Shown here one piece after another: positions 44,516 through 52,150 of a stretch of DNA of 64,000 nt (positions are counted from its first letter, which is position 1; every line of letters begins with the position of its first letter). The notes below the pieces were generated by a model, which saw nothing but the letters and a program-made list of their open reading frames with translations, did not search any database and was not told the origin of the DNA. The DNA comes from Pseudomonas sp. MN1F (GTDB lineage: Bacteria; Pseudomonadota; Gammaproteobacteria; Pseudomonadales; Pseudomonadaceae), in contig NZ_VZII01000042.1 in assembly GCF_009391885.1 (NCBI RefSeq), forward strand, positions 1-64,000. Direction: 5' to 3'. Position numbers and translations under genes: made by a program.

Positions 44516-45239
44516 CCGTTTGATCCTTCTTCCCGGTTGGGGGTTGGGCACCGCCGCCCTCGAACCGCTCGCCGCCAGCCTGCGGGCGCAGGACGCACGC
44601 CTGCAGGTCGAACTGATGCCCCTGCCGGAACTGGCCGATGCCGACGTGCAAGCCTGGGTGGACTACCTTGATCGCAAATTGCCCAGTGATGCCTGGCTGG
44701 GCGGCTGGTCGCTCGGCGGCATGCTCGCCAGCGAACTGGCGCGCAAGCGTGGCGACCACTGTTGCGGCCTGCTGACGTTGGGCAGCAACCCCAGCTTTGT
44801 GGCTCGCGCCGATTGGCCCCATGGCATGGCCGAGGATACCTTCGGCACGTTTCTCGATGGTTGCCGCAGCCACACCTCGGTGACCCTCAAGCGCTTCCGT
44901 ACCCTGTGCAGCGACGGTGCCCTGCAACCTCGCACGCTGCTGCGGCAACTGGGTGTCGGCGTGCCAAATACCGACCCGCTGTACCTGGCCACCGGCCTTG
45001 AAGTGCTGGCCAGGCTCGACACCCGTGAGGCCCTGCAGGCCTATGGCGGCCCGCAGTTGCACCTGTTCGCCGGCAGCGATGCGCTGGTGCCGGCAGAGGC
45101 GGCCAAAGCGCTGAGCGAGCTGCTGCCTGACGTGGAAGTCGGCCTGGTCGAAGACAGTTCCCACGCCTTCCTGCTGGAGTATCCACAGGAGCTGGCGGCG
45201 GGCATCAAGAGTTTTCTGCATGAGAGTGGCGATGACTGA
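44508..45239 (+). CDS. bioH: Pimeloyl-ACP methyl ester esterase
   Basis: A 243-residue alpha/beta hydrolase that frees pimeloyl-ACP from its methyl ester and so stops chain elongation before BioF. The nucleophile motif GWSLGGML has Ser68, and the catalytic His is in EDSSHAFLLEYP near residue 220. The start ATG at 44508 overlaps the bioF 3' end. It overlaps bioC by 8 bases; having bioH inside the bio operon is typical for pseudomonads, unlike E. coli. Confidence 0.93.
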   Translation: MRNRLILLPGWGLGTAALEPLAASLRAQDARLQVELMPLPELADADVQAWVDYLDRKLPSDAWLGGWSLGGMLASELARKRGDHCCGLLTLGSNPSFVARADWPHGMAEDTFGTFLDGCRSHTSVTLKRFRTLCSDGALQPRTLLRQLGVGVPNTDPLYLATGLEVLARLDTREALQAYGGPQLHLFAGSDALVPAEAAKALSELLPDVEVGLVEDSSHAFLLEYPQELAAGIKSFLHESGDD

Positions 45240-46050
45240 CCTTTCCCGTCCAACCCTGCCCGGCGCGCTACCGGACAAGCGCCAGGTGGCCGCCTCGTTC
45301 TCCCGTGCGGCAGCCAGCTACGACAGTGTTGCGGCCTTGCAGCGTGCGGTGGGCGTGAGCCTGCTGGAGCAGTTGCCGGATGATGTGGCACCGACGCGCT
45401 GGCTGGACCTTGGCAGTGGCACAGGGCATTTCAGCCGAGTGCTGGGCGAGCGCTTTGCCCAGGCCACCGGCGTTGCCGTGGATATTGCCGAAGGCATGCT
45501 GTGCCACGCGCGTGGCGAACAGGGTGGGGCGCAGTATCACGTGGCCGGCGATGCCGAGCGCCTGCCGCTGCGTGATGGCTGTGTCGACCTGGTGTTCACC
45601 AGCCTCGCGGTGCAGTGGTGTGGTCAGTTCGCCAGCGTGCTGGAGGAGGCTCGGCGAGTATTGCGCCCGGGCGGGGTGCTGGCCTTCAGCAGCCTGTGCG
45701 TCGGTACGCTCGATGAGTTGCGCGCCAGCTGGCAGGCGGTTGATGGCATGGTGCATGTCAATCGCTTCCGCAGGTTCGAAGACTACCAGCGCCTGTGTGC
45801 TGCCAGTGGCCTCGCCCAGGTCAGCGTGCAGCGCCAGGCCCATGTGCTGCACTACCCCGATGTGCGTAGCCTGACCCATGAACTCAAGGCGCTCGGTGCT
45901 CACAATCTCAACCCCGGGCGGCCTGCCGGCCTGACCGGTCGCGCGCGTATGCAAGGCCTGTTGCAGGCCTACGAAGCGTTTCGCCAGCCCCAGGGGCTGC
46001 CCGCCACCTATCAGGTGGTCTATGGTGTGCTGCGCAAGCCACAGGCATGA
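45232..46050 (+). CDS. bioC: Malonyl-ACP O-methyltransferase
   Basis: A 272-residue SAM-dependent methyltransferase that methylates malonyl-ACP to begin pimelate synthesis. The SAM motif LDLGSGTGHFSRVL is near residue 55, and the conserved FSRAAASYDSVAALQRAVG precedes it. The ATG at 45232, with GAGAG upstream, is chosen over the in-frame ATG at 45220. It overlaps bioH. Confidence 0.94.
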   Translation: MTDLSRPTLPGALPDKRQVAASFSRAAASYDSVAALQRAVGVSLLEQLPDDVAPTRWLDLGSGTGHFSRVLGERFAQATGVAVDIAEGMLCHARGEQGGAQYHVAGDAERLPLRDGCVDLVFTSLAVQWCGQFASVLEEARRVLRPGGVLAFSSLCVGTLDELRASWQAVDGMVHVNRFRRFEDYQRLCAASGLAQVSVQRQAHVLHYPDVRSLTHELKALGAHNLNPGRPAGLTGRARMQGLLQAYEAFRQPQGLPATYQVVYGVLRKPQA

Positions 46051-46060
46051 GAGGAGCGAC

Positions 46061-46741
46061 ATGAGCCAGGCCTATTTCATTGCCGGGACCGACACCGATG
46101 TCGGCAAGACCACCATCGCTGCCGGGCTGCTGCATGCGGCACGGTTGCAGGGGCTGAGCACCTTGGGTGCGAAGCCGGTGGCTTCGGGTTGCACGATGAC
46201 CTCCAAGGGCCTGCGCAACAGCGACGCCCAGGCGTTGATCGACGAAAGTTCGATCAAGCTCGCCTACGAGGAGGTCAACCCGTTTGCCTTCGAGCCGGCT
46301 ATAGCGCCGCATGTGGCTGCCCGGGAAGCGGGTGTTGCCCTGGAAGTCGCTGTGTTGTCAAAGGCCATGCGCCATGTGCTGGACCAGCGGGCAGACTTCA
46401 CCCTGGTCGAAGGCGCGGGGGGTTGGCGCGTGCCATTGTCCAACCATGCCAACCTGTCGGACCTGGCGATTGCCCTCAAGCTGCCGGTGATTCTGGTGGT
46501 CGGGGTACGCCTGGGTTGCATCAACCATGCGCTGCTCAGTGCCGAGGCGATTGCCCGCGACGGCCTGCAACTGGCGGGCTGGGTGGCGAATATCATCGAA
46601 CCGCGGACTTCGCGGCTGGAGGAAAACCTGGCCAGCCTGGCGGAGCGTTTACCTGCGCCGTGCCTGGGGCGGGTGCCGAAGCTCAAGCAGGCAACGGCGG
46701 ATGCGGTGGCGGAGCATTTGCAACTCGACTTGCTGGATTGA
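46061..46741 (+). CDS. bioD: Dethiobiotin synthetase
   Basis: A 226-residue ATP-dependent carboxylase that makes the ureido ring of dethiobiotin. The P-loop GTDTDVGKTT is at residues 9-18, and the second motif VEGAGGWRVPLS is near residue 115. GAGGAGCGAC lies just before the ATG at 46061. It ends the bioBFHCD operon; no clear hairpin terminator follows, but the spacer to 46866 is short. Confidence 0.96.
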   Translation: MSQAYFIAGTDTDVGKTTIAAGLLHAARLQGLSTLGAKPVASGCTMTSKGLRNSDAQALIDESSIKLAYEEVNPFAFEPAIAPHVAAREAGVALEVAVLSKAMRHVLDQRADFTLVEGAGGWRVPLSNHANLSDLAIALKLPVILVVGVRLGCINHALLSAEAIARDGLQLAGWVANIIEPRTSRLEENLASLAERLPAPCLGRVPKLKQATADAVAEHLQLDLLD

Positions 46742-46865
46742 GCGTGGGCAGATATGCCCGTGGCCTATCAAGTGGCACTGAGCCATTAGGGATTTAAACG
46801 GGCCTTTTCGCCTTCGGCCTGCTTTAATTGCCCTTGTTCACATCCAGCGTCATTGGAGTTCTGAC

Positions 46866-47162
46866 ATGGAAATCACCGGCAGCACCGCGTACTACGCGGG
46901 CCTCAACGCCATCTACAACGGCCAGAACCGCGTCGATCAGGCCGCCGGCCAGATCGCCAATGCTTCGGTCGAGCGCGCCGCCACCAGCCAGTCCAGCGAC
47001 TTCCAGGCCGAGCGCCTGCGCGGGGTCGACCGCAGCCAGCAGATGGACCTGGCAACCAGCACCGTGCAATTGGCCCTGGGCAAGACCGAGGTCGAACTGG
47101 TTGCAAAGGTGGCCAAGGCTTCCGACGAAATGCTCGGGCGGTTCATCGACACCTACGCCTGA
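46866..47162 (+). CDS. Small conserved protein with flagellar-rod-like N-terminal motif
   Basis: A 98-residue helical protein with no signal peptide. The N terminus ITGSTAYYAGLNAIYNGQNR followed by DQAAGQIANAS resembles the amphipathic first helix of flagellar rod and hook proteins (FlgB/FlgC type, pattern L..q.R.d.aa.NIANa.t). The rest is a long helix, with QQMDLATSTVQLALGKTEVE. No flagellar genes are near. It is a single gene with GGAG upstream of the ATG at 46866. Function unknown; the likeness is to a short motif only. Confidence 0.75.
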   Translation: MEITGSTAYYAGLNAIYNGQNRVDQAAGQIANASVERAATSQSSDFQAERLRGVDRSQQMDLATSTVQLALGKTEVELVAKVAKASDEMLGRFIDTYA

Positions 47163-47180
47163 TTCCAGCCTCCCTGGCGA

Positions 47181-47276
47181 GCCCTGTGGGAGCGGGTTTA
47201 CCCGCGAATGCGTCAGCTCAGACATCTCTGGTGTCTGGGCTGGCCCTTTCGCGGGTAAACCCGCTCCCACAGTCGT
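47181..47276. repeat. Pair of inverted REP elements (BIME)
   Basis: CCTGTGGGAGCGGGTTTACC (47184 on) and GGTAAACCCGCTCCCACAG (near 47254) are inverted copies around a 35-base core that itself has an inverted repeat (CAGACATC..GGTGTCTG). It follows the 98-residue gene. Confidence 0.88.
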
Positions 47277-47375
47277 TTCTGCCTGCGATTTCATGCAATG
47301 GCACAAACGCCATCTTTCGCGGCGTAAATGGCACCATAGTCCCTCCTTGACATCGGGCGGTCCTAAACGTAAGTT

Positions 47376-47391
47376 TCAAACAACTGTTTGA
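47376..47391. promoter_or_regulatory. PsrA-type operator upstream of the acyl-CoA dehydrogenase
   Basis: TCAAACAACTGTTTGA is a perfect palindrome with 7-base arms. It contains CAAAC-N4-GTTTG, the published consensus of PsrA, the TetR-family fatty-acid-responsive regulator of pseudomonads. It lies 69-84 bases upstream of the start codon, in a promoter position. Confidence 0.75.
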
Positions 47392-47459
47392 CCGAAAGCC
47401 GACAAGAGCTGGTCGGTATCAGCGGTCCCCTACCGAACTCATCACAGAGGTTCATCGCA

Positions 47460-49265
47460 ATGCCTGATTACAAAGCCCCCTTGCGTGATATTCGTTTCGT
47501 CCGCGACGAGCTGCTCGGCTACGAGGCGCACTATCAGAGCCTGCCGGGTTGCCAGGACGCCACACCCGACATGGTCGACGCGATCCTGGAAGAAGGCGCG
47601 AAGTTCTGTGAGCAGGTGCTGTCGCCGCTGAACCGCGTCGGTGACCAGGAAGGCTGCACCTGGAGCGAGTCGGGCGTGAAGACCCCGACCGGTTTCAAGG
47701 AGGCCTACCAGCAGTTCGTCGAAGGTGGCTGGCCTAGCCTGGCGCATGACGTCGAGCACGGCGGCCAGGGCCTGCCGGAGTCGCTGGGCCTGGCCCTGAG
47801 CGAAATGGTCGGTGGTTCGAACTGGTCGTGGGGCATGTACCCAGGCCTGTCCCACGGCGCGATGAACACCATCTCCGCCCACGGCACTGCCGAGCAACAG
47901 CACACCTACCTGACCAAGCTGGTGTCTGGCGAATGGACCGGCACCATGTGCCTGACCGAGCCCCACTGCGGTACCGACCTGGGCATGCTGCGCACCAAGG
48001 CCGAGCCCCAGGCCGACGGCAGCTACAAAGTGTCCGGCACCAAGATCTTCATCTCGGCCGGCGAACACGACATGGCCGACAACATCGTCCACATCGTGCT
48101 GGCGCGTCTGCCGGATGCCCCAGCGGGCACCAAGGGTATTTCCCTGTTCATCGTGCCGAAGTTCCTGCCCAACGCCGACGGCGGCGTGGGTGAGCGCAAC
48201 GGCGTGAGCTGTGGCTCGATCGAGCACAAGATGGGCATCCACGGCAACGCCACCTGCGTGATGAACTTCGACGGTGCCACCGGCTACCTGATCGGCCCGG
48301 CCAACAAAGGCCTGAACTGCATGTTCACCTTCATGAACACCGCACGTCTGGGTACCGCGCTGCAAGGCCTGGCCCACGCCGAAGTGGCGTTCCAGGGCGG
48401 CCTGAAATACGCCCGTGAGCGCCTGCAGATGCGCTCGCTGACCGGCCCGAAAGCACCCGACAAGGCCGCTGACCCGATCATCGTCCACCCGGACGTGCGT
48501 CGCATGCTGCTGACCATGAAGGCCTTCGCTGAAGGCAACCGTGCGATGGTGTACTTCACCGCCAAGCAGGTGGACATCGTCAAGTACAGCCAGGACGAGG
48601 AAGAGCGCAAGAAGGCCGACGCCCTGCTGGCCTTCCTGACCCCGATCGCCAAGGCGTTCATGACCGAGGTCGGCTTCGAGGCCGCCAACCATGGCGTGCA
48701 GATCTACGGCGGCCACGGCTTCATCGCCGAGTGGGGCATGGAGCAGAACGTGCGCGACAGCCGCATCTCCATGCTGTACGAAGGCACCACCGGCATCCAG
48801 GCCCTCGACCTGCTGGGCCGCAAGGTGCTGATGACCCAGGGCGAAGCGCTCAAGGGCTTCACCAAGATCGTGCACAAGTTCTGCCAGGCGCAGGAAGGCA
48901 ATGACGCGGTCAAGGAGTTCGTCGAGCCATTGGCTGCGCTGAACAAGGAGTGGGGCGAGCTGACCATGAAAGTGGGCATGGCCGCGATGAAGGACCGCGA
49001 GGAAGTCGGCGCCGCCTCGGTGGATTACCTGATGTATTCCGGTTATGCGTGCCTGGCCTACTTCTGGGCTGACATCGCCCGCCTGGCGGCTGAAAAACTG
49101 GCAGCCGGCACCAGCGAAGAGGCTTTCTACACTGCCAAGCTGCAAACCGCGCGCTTCTACTTCCAGCGCATCCTGCCGCGTACCCGCACTCACGTGGCCA
49201 CCATGCTGTCGGGCGCCAACAACCTGATGGACATGAAGGAAGAAGACTTCTCTCTGGGTTACTAA
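47460..49265 (+). CDS. Acyl-CoA dehydrogenase (601-residue family), first copy
   Basis: A 601-residue FAD enzyme that makes the first double bond in beta-oxidation of acyl-CoA or aryl-alkanoyl-CoA. It has the extra C-terminal domain of the 600-residue family. Motifs: MCLTEPHCGTDLGMLRTKAE (FAD/substrate), GTKIFISAGEHDM, and the catalytic glutamate Glu441 in YEGTTGIQALDLL. The ATG at 47460 gives MPDYKAPLRDIRFV, the same N terminus as the second copy at 53580. Pseudomonas putida members of this pair have been linked to phenylacyl-CoA substrates (recalled, not verified). A PsrA box upstream fits fatty-acid induction. Confidence 0.93.
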   Translation: MPDYKAPLRDIRFVRDELLGYEAHYQSLPGCQDATPDMVDAILEEGAKFCEQVLSPLNRVGDQEGCTWSESGVKTPTGFKEAYQQFVEGGWPSLAHDVEHGGQGLPESLGLALSEMVGGSNWSWGMYPGLSHGAMNTISAHGTAEQQHTYLTKLVSGEWTGTMCLTEPHCGTDLGMLRTKAEPQADGSYKVSGTKIFISAGEHDMADNIVHIVLARLPDAPAGTKGISLFIVPKFLPNADGGVGERNGVSCGSIEHKMGIHGNATCVMNFDGATGYLIGPANKGLNCMFTFMNTARLGTALQGLAHAEVAFQGGLKYARERLQMRSLTGPKAPDKAADPIIVHPDVRRMLLTMKAFAEGNRAMVYFTAKQVDIVKYSQDEEERKKADALLAFLTPIAKAFMTEVGFEAANHGVQIYGGHGFIAEWGMEQNVRDSRISMLYEGTTGIQALDLLGRKVLMTQGEALKGFTKIVHKFCQAQEGNDAVKEFVEPLAALNKEWGELTMKVGMAAMKDREEVGAASVDYLMYSGYACLAYFWADIARLAAEKLAAGTSEEAFYTAKLQTARFYFQRILPRTRTHVATMLSGANNLMDMKEEDFSLGY

Positions 49266-49286
49266 GCCCTGGTGAGGTACCGAAGA

Positions 49287-49319
49287 AAACGCCGCTCCTA
49301 GTGAGCGGCGTTTATTTTG
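49287..49319 (+). terminator. Terminator of the first acyl-CoA dehydrogenase
   Basis: AAACGCCGCTC and GAGCGGCGTTT form an 11-bp stem around CTAGT, followed by ATTTTG. It begins 22 bases after the stop codon. Confidence 0.88.
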
Positions 49320-49711
49320 CTTTGATTTTTAACTTCACCTGTTTTAATTAATCTTTCTGCTTCCGTATCTTCAATTAAGCATAGCTGGCGCAGCGCAACT
49401 TTCGGGTGCGCGCAGGTGCCATTATTTGTGGGCGTTGGCTTTGTCGGGATTTCAGGTTTCGCTAACTATTGCTCTCCCGTTCAGTCTGATATTGCAAATA
49501 CATTGCCAGGTTTTGCCTGCTCGCAGTTGTCGTGCTGGATGCTTCTAGGCCGGGCCTTTCGTTGGGTTTGTGAACGCTTCGTGTGGGAAGTTTTGGGGGA
49601 TGCTCCCCACTTGTGGGGGCGAAATTACACCGGAACTGAGGCAGTTTGGGTGTCAGCAGTTATTGATATGAGTGCCTAAATAAACCGGTATAAAAAATAA
49701 TTAGATGTTTC
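49320..49711. other. AT-rich gap of about 390 bases with no convincing gene
   Basis: This stretch is much richer in A and T than its neighbours (TTTTAATTAATC, ATAAAAAATAATTAG), which is unusual for this genome and fits foreign or relaxed sequence. A frame of 87 codons from 49416 lacks a ribosome site and family likeness and is not called. Promoter-like AT tracts near 49690-49705 could drive the small ORF at 49712. Confidence 0.6.
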
Positions 49712-49822
49712 ATGCTGAAATACTTTGTTACAGCTATGGTGGCATTAAGCGCACTTGCTTGCGTGAACGATCAGCCTGAAAAACCTGAGCCGTCGGGAAG
49801 TCCATCATGGTCGACTATCTGA
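49712..49822 (+). CDS. Possible 36-residue lipoprotein or leader peptide
   Basis: A short frame starting MLKYFVTAMVALSALACVND has a lysine, a hydrophobic core and a cysteine after SALA, resembling a lipoprotein signal (the -3 residue is Ala, not the preferred Leu). The mature part is about 20 polar residues, ending by stop at 49820. Its last 16 bases overlap the start of the di-heme cytochrome gene in another frame, which could couple their translation. No strong ribosome site is visible, so a chance ORF cannot be excluded. Confidence 0.45.
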   Translation: MLKYFVTAMVALSALACVNDQPEKPEPSGSPSWSTI

Positions 49823-51945
49823 GTAACTTGCGAATCCCCCGCCTGGCCTGTGCGATAGCGATGACACTCGCCGCCGGCCTTCCTTTGACCAGCGTTCGGG
49901 CCGCGGACCCGGCCGGGACCGTACCGGTCGTGCCGGATGTCCCCAGCCTGCACTCACTGCGAGGCATGACGCCGCCGGACCCTTCAGGTACCGAAGGTGG
50001 CCGCAAGGTCGACCTGATGTCCGATTACGTGATCAATCGCGGGGCGGTGGTGCTCCTGGGCAAGGCCCTGTTCTGGGACATGGCGATCGGCAGTGACGGC
50101 GCCACCGCCTGCGCGTCGTGCCATTATCACGCGGGTGTCGATCACCGGGTCACCAACCAGATCAACCCAGGCCAGGCCAATACCAATGCCAACGTAGCGT
50201 CGATCTTCAACAAGCCGTTCACGGCCGCCGACATCCCCGGCGACGTGCCGAGCTACGCCACACGCTCCGGTGGCAAGGGCGGCCCGAACTACACGTTGAA
50301 AAAAGGCGACTTCCCGACTCACGTGCTGGCCAACCCTCTGGATCGCAACTCGGCGATCGTCTATTCGAGCGATGACGTCATCGGCTCGCAAGGTGTGTTC
50401 GACGCCAACTTCGTCAAACCCCGTCAGTCGCGCTTCGACAAATGTACCCAGCAACCGGATGGTATTTTCCAGGTGGGCGGCATCAACGTGCGCCGCGCCA
50501 CCGGGCGCAATGCGCCGTCGGTGATCAACGCGGCATTCAACGTGCGCAACTTCTGGGATGGTCGGGCCAACAACATATTCAACGGCCTCTCGCCGTTCGG
50601 TAACCGCGACCCGGATGCAGGGATCTTCGTGACCAAGGATGCCAGTGGCGTGGCGGTCAAGGTGCGCCTGGCCCTCAAGGATGCCTCGGCTGCCTCGCAA
50701 GCCGTCGGGCCTCCCGGCAGCGCGGTGGAAATGTCCTGTGGCGGGCGCACCTTCGCCGACATTGGCCGGCGCATGCTCGACACCATGATGCTCAAGGGGC
50801 AGAAGATTTCGCCTACCGACTCGGTGCTTGGGCCAGTCTCCAGTGCCCGCCGGCCGACCTATCGCGAACTGATCAAGAACGCCTTCCAGCCCCGCCTGTG
50901 GAATGCCACCCAACAGGTCTTGCTGGGCAGCGAGCCCTACAGCCAGATGGAGGCAAACTTCCCGTTGTTCTTCGGGCTGGCGATCCAGATGTACGAGTCG
51001 ACGCTGATCTCCGACCAGGCACCGCTGGATGCCTATCTGCAGGGCGATCACACCGCCATGAGCGCCCAGCAGGTGCAAGGCATGGAGCTGTTCCTGGGCA
51101 AGGGCAAATGTGTCAGCTGCCATGGTGGCGCGGAGTTGACCAACGCCGGCAGCAGGCTGCTGTTCCAGCCTCGTGAGCGCATCGAGCGCATGGTCATGGC
51201 CGACGGCCTGACCACGCTCTACGACAACGGGTTCTACAACACCGGTGTGCGCCCGACCTTCGAGGACCTGGCGCTGGGAGGCTCGGACGCCTGGGGCAAC
51301 CCACTGTCCTTCACCCGCGAATACAACACCCAGCTGCAAGGCGGGAATATCCCTGACCCATTGGATGTCGATGTGTGCACCTTCGAAGTGCCGCTGAGCG
51401 CAGCGATCCCCTGCGACCCGACACTCAAGCCCAGTGTCGGCTTCCGCGACTCGGTCGATGGCGCCTTCAAGACCCCGACCCTGCGCAACATCGCCTTGAC
51501 CGGGCCGTACTTCCACAACGGCAGCCGGGCAACGCTGCAGCAGGTGATGGAGTTCTACAACCGCGGCGGTGACCGGCGTGGCGAGGACGCCAGCAACACC
51601 AGTGGCTTCGAGCACCCGGCAGTCAACCAGCACAACGGCTCCAACCTCGATCCGGACATGACCCCGCTGAACCTGACGCCGGATGAAGTGGATGCACTGG
51701 TCAAGTTCATGGAAGTCGGCCTGACCGATCCACGCGTCGCCTGGGAACGGGCACCGTTCGATCACCCGTCGCTGGTGCTGCCACAGGGTGAGAAGGGCGA
51801 TGAAAACTCGGTCGGGCAAAAACCGGCCAGCGCACAGATCACCTCTCGGCAAGCGCTGGACGCCGAGTTCCAGCTCAATGCCGTGGGTGCCTCAGGTCGC
51901 TCCACTGCGCAGGGGCCACTGCTGCCCTACAACAACGACTTGTAG
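49807..51945 (+). CDS. Exported di-heme cytochrome c peroxidase/MauG-superfamily protein
   Basis: A 712-residue protein. It has a signal peptide (about residues 1-34, ending VRA|AD) and two c-type heme motifs: CASCH at 102-106 and CVSCH at 435-439. The peroxidase-superfamily segments NAAFNVRNFWDGRANNIF and KTPTLRNIALTGPYFHNGS (near the distal heme and Ca-type loop) are present. At 712 residues it is far longer than cytochrome c peroxidases (about 330), nearer to long MauG-like or RoxA-type di-heme oxygenases; activity is not assignable. Mature protein is periplasmic or secreted. A strong terminator follows, so it is a separate unit, likely inserted between conserved neighbours. Confidence 0.85.
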   Translation: MVDYLSNLRIPRLACAIAMTLAAGLPLTSVRAADPAGTVPVVPDVPSLHSLRGMTPPDPSGTEGGRKVDLMSDYVINRGAVVLLGKALFWDMAIGSDGATACASCHYHAGVDHRVTNQINPGQANTNANVASIFNKPFTAADIPGDVPSYATRSGGKGGPNYTLKKGDFPTHVLANPLDRNSAIVYSSDDVIGSQGVFDANFVKPRQSRFDKCTQQPDGIFQVGGINVRRATGRNAPSVINAAFNVRNFWDGRANNIFNGLSPFGNRDPDAGIFVTKDASGVAVKVRLALKDASAASQAVGPPGSAVEMSCGGRTFADIGRRMLDTMMLKGQKISPTDSVLGPVSSARRPTYRELIKNAFQPRLWNATQQVLLGSEPYSQMEANFPLFFGLAIQMYESTLISDQAPLDAYLQGDHTAMSAQQVQGMELFLGKGKCVSCHGGAELTNAGSRLLFQPRERIERMVMADGLTTLYDNGFYNTGVRPTFEDLALGGSDAWGNPLSFTREYNTQLQGGNIPDPLDVDVCTFEVPLSAAIPCDPTLKPSVGFRDSVDGAFKTPTLRNIALTGPYFHNGSRATLQQVMEFYNRGGDRRGEDASNTSGFEHPAVNQHNGSNLDPDMTPLNLTPDEVDALVKFMEVGLTDPRVAWERAPFDHPSLVLPQGEKGDENSVGQKPASAQITSRQALDAEFQLNAVGASGRSTAQGPLLPYNNDL

Positions 51946-51959
51946 CGCTCTTGCCCTTT

Positions 51960-51999
51960 GCGTCACTGGCGTCTGATGGATGCCAGTGACGCTCTTTTT
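51960..51999 (+). terminator. Terminator of the di-heme cytochrome gene
   Basis: GCGTCACTGGC and GCCAGTGACGC form a perfect 11-bp stem with TCTGATGGAT between, followed by TCTTTTTC. Confidence 0.92.
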
Positions 52000-52150
52000 C
52001 AGTAACCCGCAAAGATGCCGTTACAAGAAAAGCTCAAGCCCTCCACTCCCACTGCCGTTAACACACACCGGTGTACTCATCTATTCACGTGTGCTGCCGA
52101 TGAAGTAGAGGCACAATGCTATTATTGATCTGCCGGGTCGGAGATTACCC

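Noticed and set aside
49416..49679. An 87-codon frame in the AT-rich gap
   Set aside because: No ribosome site, no signal or domain, and atypical codon use; not distinguishable from chance.
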